29,425 nt of DNA. Origin: CAZTZL01 sp964617625 (GTDB lineage: Bacteria > Zhuqueibacterota > QNDG01 > DSAB01). Position numbers and translations under genes: made by a program. Of this stretch, positions 25,389 through 29,425 are shown piece by piece. The stretch lies in NCBI GenBank assembly GCA_964617625.1, contig CAZTZL010000037.1, forward strand, positions 1-29,425, in the 5' to 3' direction. Every line of letters begins with the position of its first letter. The first letter of the stretch is position 1. The notes below the pieces were generated by a model, which saw only the letters and a program-made list of their open reading frames with translations, ran no database searches and was not told the origin of the DNA.

Positions 25389-26042
25389 ATGAAAGATTTT
25401 ATTTATAAAAATATTCTGCCTTATCTGGGATGGCTGGCAATTAATATTATCAGCATAACAGTACGTATTTGTACAGAAAATGAACATATTTTGGATACAT
25501 TAAAAAAAGACGGACAAAAGTTCGTTTACATTTTTTGGCACGGACGTCAATTTCTTCTTGTAAGGTACTTTTCAAATCGAAATATTGCCATTATGTCCTC
25601 AACAAGCAGAGACGGTTTATTACAGGCAACCATTTTAAAAAAATTCGGCTATGAAATCGTTTACGGTTCAAGTACAAAATCTCCTGTCCGAGCTTTAATC
25701 GGCGCCATACAAAAAATGAAACTTGGATATACTCTTGCATTTGCTGTAGACGGCCCAACCGGACCAATCTATAAACCGAAACCCGGTGCGATTTATGTAG
25801 CCAAAAAAATGAATGCCTGTATTATACCAGTCACTTTCTCGGTAAAACCTGCCATCATCATGAAATCCTGGGATAAATACATGCTCCCCAAACCTTTTGC
25901 CAAAGCAATCCTGTTATACGGAAAACCTTTTTATCCATCAAACAAAACAGACGATGAAACCATTCAAAAAGAATGTCTGATCCTCGAAAAACAGTTAAAA
26001 CAAATGACAACTGATACAGATCAAAAAATTGACAAGTTGTAG
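25389..26042 (+). CDS. DUF374 lysophospholipid acyltransferase-like protein
   Basis: A 217-residue DUF374 family protein, in the LPLAT acyltransferase superfamily that transfers acyl chains to lipid A or phospholipid precursors at the inner membrane. Seen here are a hydrophobic N-terminal helix (about 10-28), FWHGRQFLL (near 49-57, the DUF374 form of the acyltransferase His motif), STSRDGLL (near 72-79), and LAFAVDGPTGPIYKPKPGAI (near 116-135), the most typical family block. The Asp of the classical HX4D motif is not present, which is normal for DUF374. Start: ATG 25389 is used; a TTG at 25383 would add two residues, and neither has a good Shine-Dalgarno site. The gene stands alone and is visibly AT-rich. 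Acceptor and donor are unknown. Confidence 0.87.
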   Translation: MKDFIYKNILPYLGWLAINIISITVRICTENEHILDTLKKDGQKFVYIFWHGRQFLLVRYFSNRNIAIMSSTSRDGLLQATILKKFGYEIVYGSSTKSPVRALIGAIQKMKLGYTLAFAVDGPTGPIYKPKPGAIYVAKKMNACIIPVTFSVKPAIIMKSWDKYMLPKPFAKAILLYGKPFYPSNKTDDETIQKECLILEKQLKQMTTDTDQKIDKL

Positions 26043-26227
26043 TTTGCTCATCATAGAATAAAGTGATATCCATTTTCTTCAAACGGTCCATGAACGTGTG
26101 GACTGCAAATAATAATATGACTTTCCTTCATTCAGTAATCGGCAATTGGTATCACATTGAAATTGGGAATACAAATGAATCGAGGTTGAAACCCGATGTG
26201 TAAAGACCCGTTTTGTTTCTGATAAAT

Positions 26228-28069
26228 TTATTCTTTTTCGATAGACATTTTTCTGTTTCTCTTTCGCTGTACTTCCCGCTTTACCGGATCCAGCTCCATT
26301 TTACGAAGCCTCTCGGCCAAAGGAGTCACTTCAACAAGTTCATTCTCGGCAATAAATTCAATGGCCTGATCTAAAGACAATGGCCTTGGCGGGCGTAAAG
26401 TGACTGTAGCCTCCGCTGTGGAACTGCGCATATTGGTGAGTTTCTTTTCCTTGGTGATATTAATATCGAGATCCCCTTCACGATTGCGTTCACCGACAAT
26501 CATACCGGCATACACATCCATGGTCGGAGAAACAAACAATTCACCACGATCGGTCATGGATAGACAAGCATAGGATGACACTTTACCAGACCGATCCGCT
26601 ACAAGTGCACCTGTGGTTCGCTGTGGGATAGCCCCAAACCATTCATCGTACCCCTTCAACAAAGAGTGCATGACACCCGCACCCTTTGTATCGGTCAGAA
26701 ACTGGCTGCGAAATCCGATCAATCCTCTTGAAGGTACCAGGAATTCAATATCGACACGGCCGGAACCGGTAGAATGCATATTCATCATCTTGCCTTTTCG
26801 CTGGGACATTTTTTCAGTTATAACCCCGACGAATTCATCCGGTATATCAATAAACACCTGTTCAACGGGCTCCATCACTTTGCCATCTTTTTTATGTGTA
26901 ATCACCTGCGGTTTGGATACCATGAATTCATATCCTTCACGCCTCATGGTTTCAATTAAAACAGCCAGCTGCAACTCCCCTCTTCCACATACCTCAAATG
27001 CGTCTGCACGATGGGTGGATTTAATTTGTATGGCTACATTGCTCATCATTTCACGATCCAGGCGCTCTCTTAAATGACGGCTTGTGAGATATTTGCCTTC
27101 TTTCCCTGCGAAAGGAGAACTATTCACATAAAATAACATGGATACGGTGGGTTCGTCCACTTTTAAGCGCGGCAAAGGGGATGGATTTTCCAAATTAGTA
27201 AGAGTATCCCCGATATGAATAGATTCGATTCCTGCAATAGCCACGATATCACCCGCTTCAGCCTGTTCACTTTGGATTTTCTTGAGCCCCTCGAATGTAT
27301 ACAAAGCAACAAATCGCACCGGTTTTCGGATCCCGTCTTTTTCACACAAAGCATAATCCTTATTCATGCTCAACTTGCCGTTAAAAAGCCGTCCAATACC
27401 AATTTGTCCGACATAGGAATCATAATCCAGATTGGTAATTAAAAACTGTGTCGATTTTACATCATCCGCTTCAGGCCCCGGAATTCTTTCGAGTATCGAT
27501 TCAAAAAGCGGCCTCAAATCTTTTGATTCTTCTTTTAAATCCCGATAGGCCACACCTGCTTTTGCATTGGTATATAATACAGGAAATTCTATCTGTTTTT
27601 CGTTCGCATCCAATTCAATGAACAAATCATACACCTCGTTGATCACTTCACCAATCCGCGCGTCTCCTCGGTCTATTTTATTAATAACCAAAATAACAGG
27701 CAGATTTTTACCCAATGCTTTCTGAACCACAAACCGTGTCTGGGGTAATGGGCCTTCACTGGCATCCACAAGAAGCAAAACTCCATCAACAAGATTCAAG
27801 CTTCTCTCCACTTCGCCGCCAAAATCAGCATGCCCTGGCGTGTCAATAATATTGATTTTAACACCCTTGTACCAAACAGCTGTATTCTTGGCCATGATGG
27901 TGATGCCTCGCTCACGCTCAAGATCCATAGAATCCATAATACGTTCCTGAACGGCCTGGTTTTTACGGAACACACCACTTTGATGAAGCATGCCATCAAG
28001 CAAAGTGGTTTTACCATGATCCACATGAGCGATGATGGCGATATTTCTAATATTTGATTTTCTTTTCAT
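26228..28069 (-). CDS. typA: translational GTPase TypA/BipA
   Basis: A 613-residue, full-length TypA/BipA, an EF-G-like GTPase that binds the ribosome and helps 50S assembly and stress or cold growth. The G domain has AHVDHGKTT (14-22), RGITI (54-58), DTPGHADF (76-83) and NKID (130-133). The EF-G-like domains and the TypA-specific C-terminal domain follow, with GRGELQLAVLIETMRREGYE, PSRGLIGFRSQFLTDTKGAG and TNMRSSTAEATVTLRPPRPL. AAGGA about 4 bases before the ATG supports the start. It is single, between the DUF374 gene (convergent, 185 bases with no clear terminator) and the rRNA operon end. Confidence 0.97.
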   Translation of the reverse strand: MKRKSNIRNIAIIAHVDHGKTTLLDGMLHQSGVFRKNQAVQERIMDSMDLERERGITIMAKNTAVWYKGVKINIIDTPGHADFGGEVERSLNLVDGVLLLVDASEGPLPQTRFVVQKALGKNLPVILVINKIDRGDARIGEVINEVYDLFIELDANEKQIEFPVLYTNAKAGVAYRDLKEESKDLRPLFESILERIPGPEADDVKSTQFLITNLDYDSYVGQIGIGRLFNGKLSMNKDYALCEKDGIRKPVRFVALYTFEGLKKIQSEQAEAGDIVAIAGIESIHIGDTLTNLENPSPLPRLKVDEPTVSMLFYVNSSPFAGKEGKYLTSRHLRERLDREMMSNVAIQIKSTHRADAFEVCGRGELQLAVLIETMRREGYEFMVSKPQVITHKKDGKVMEPVEQVFIDIPDEFVGVITEKMSQRKGKMMNMHSTGSGRVDIEFLVPSRGLIGFRSQFLTDTKGAGVMHSLLKGYDEWFGAIPQRTTGALVADRSGKVSSYACLSMTDRGELFVSPTMDVYAGMIVGERNREGDLDINITKEKKLTNMRSSTAEATVTLRPPRPLSLDQAIEFIAENELVEVTPLAERLRKMELDPVKREVQRKRNRKMSIEKE

Positions 28070-28103
28070 GTCATCCTTAATATTCTGTTTTAAAAGACAA
28101 TAT

Positions 28104-28131
28104 AAGATAGCAGAATTATTTAGAAAAGCAA
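28104..28131 (-). promoter_or_regulatory. candidate promoter of typA
   Basis: On the - strand TTGCTT (28126-28131), a 16-base spacer and TATCTT (28104-28109), weak matches to both sigma70 boxes, 35 bases upstream of the ATG. The rest of 28070-28305 shows nothing else I can name. Confidence 0.3.
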
Positions 28132-28305
28132 TATCATAGTCATTATGCTTTTCTGAAATTGCATACTTCTTTCCTCAATCCATTTTTCAGCAAAATCAGA
28201 ACAATTCCCTGATAAAGTAACTGTATCGTAATTGCTTTTGCTTATTATAATTAAACCCAATTATAAATGCAATTTATATTGGACCGATCATATAAAAGTA
28301 CATTT

Positions 28306-28345
28306 AAAAAAAATGTCCCATTCCAAAAAATCAGAATGGGACATT
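28306..28345 (-). terminator. rRNA operon terminator
   Basis: A 12-base perfect stem (GAATGGGACATT at 28334-28345 with AATGTCCCATTC at 28312-28323) has a 10-base loop. On the - strand the stem runs into an eight-base T-run (28306-28313, partly within the stem). It lies 9 bases after the 5S rRNA end, exactly where rRNA transcription should stop. Confidence 0.92.
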
Positions 28346-28354
28346 AAATCATAA

Positions 28355-28473
28355 TCCCGGCAACGTCCTACTCTCCCACACGGTCTCCCGAGTAGTACCA
28401 TTGGCGCTGAAGGGCTTAACTGCCGAGTTCGGAATGGGATCGGGTGTTTCCCCTTCGCTAAAGTCACCGGGAA
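28355..28473 (-). rRNA. rrf: 5S ribosomal RNA
   Basis: About 119 bases. On the - strand it reads TCCCGGTGACTTTAGCGAAG at the 5' end and GTAGGACGTTGCCGGGAT at the 3' end; these ends pair to form helix I. The conserved core CCGAACTCGGCAGTTAAG is present. It follows the 23S gene after a spacer of about 75 bases that contains no tRNA. Ends are accurate to within 1-2 bases. Confidence 0.96.
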
Positions 28474-28548
28474 TTTAATATTTACAATTTAAAATACAAG
28501 ATATATTTCCTTAAAACAACCTATCATCTGCCACAGGTAAAGAACTAA

Positions 28549-29425
<877 letters not shown>

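Noticed and set aside
26043..26227. Terminator between the convergent DUF374 and typA genes
   Set aside because: ATCGAGGTT and AACCCGAT (about 26181-26199) can form a short bulged hairpin with a 2-3 base loop, but there is no T-run on either strand.
28474..28548. Spacer between 23S and 5S as a possible tRNA site
   Set aside because: Only about 75 bases, no cloverleaf arms, no TTCGA-type loop and no CCA end.

Overview
The window looks like chromosomal DNA from an uncultured bacterium of the wider FCB group (candidate phyla such as KSB1, Calditrichota, Marinimicrobiota or Cloacimonadota; I cannot choose between them). The reasons are proteins with C-terminal type IX secretion (T9SS, por-type) sorting domains beginning with YPNPFN or FPNPFN, a PorV/PorQ-like outer-membrane protein, many Fn3-like secreted modules, and ordinary Bacteria-type housekeeping genes. 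Several genes have clear Shine-Dalgarno sites, and one promoter is a perfect TTGACA-17-TATAAT. Both argue against Bacteroidota proper, where SD sites are rare and the -7 element differs.

Left part (1-4200, + strand): a UPF0280/COG2122 gene possibly preceded by a Met-codon leader peptide and attenuator-like hairpins, an intergenic stretch with dispersed-repeat-like fragments, an aspartate kinase with a TTG start, and a PurF-like amidophosphoribosyltransferase whose catalytic Cys is replaced by Gly. COG2122 and aspartate kinase together suggest aspartate-to-homocysteine sulfur assimilation.

Middle left (4231-9376, - strand): a fused trehalose-6-phosphate synthase/phosphatase, a half-size ArsP/DUF318-type permease, a small two-helix membrane protein, then a tight pair of a Memo-family protein and a DRG-like TGS GTPase. 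The pair is driven by a consensus promoter at 9449-9477.

Centre (9566-25010, - strand): about 15.4 kb holding nine co-directional, closely spaced genes with a strong terminator at 9503-9530. In transcription order: a giant Fn3 protein with a T9SS sorting domain; a second, smaller sorting-domain protein; a PorV-like barrel fused to TPRs; an Fn3 plus beta-barrel-like protein; an ExbB/TolQ channel with an added signal peptide and extracytoplasmic domain; two different ExbD/TolR proteins; a TonB-like protein with no Pro-rich spacer; and a 1077-residue TPR plus NHL beta-propeller protein. I read this as one cell-envelope machine: a proton-driven inner-membrane motor, periplasmic linkers, outer-membrane parts and T9SS-exported surface proteins. 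It is the best candidate in the window for an undescribed system.

Right part: a DUF374 acyltransferase (+), typA/bipA (-), then the 3' end of an rRNA operon on the - strand (terminator, 5S, partial 23S running off the right edge). No insertion sequence, CRISPR array, tRNA or phage gene is visible.
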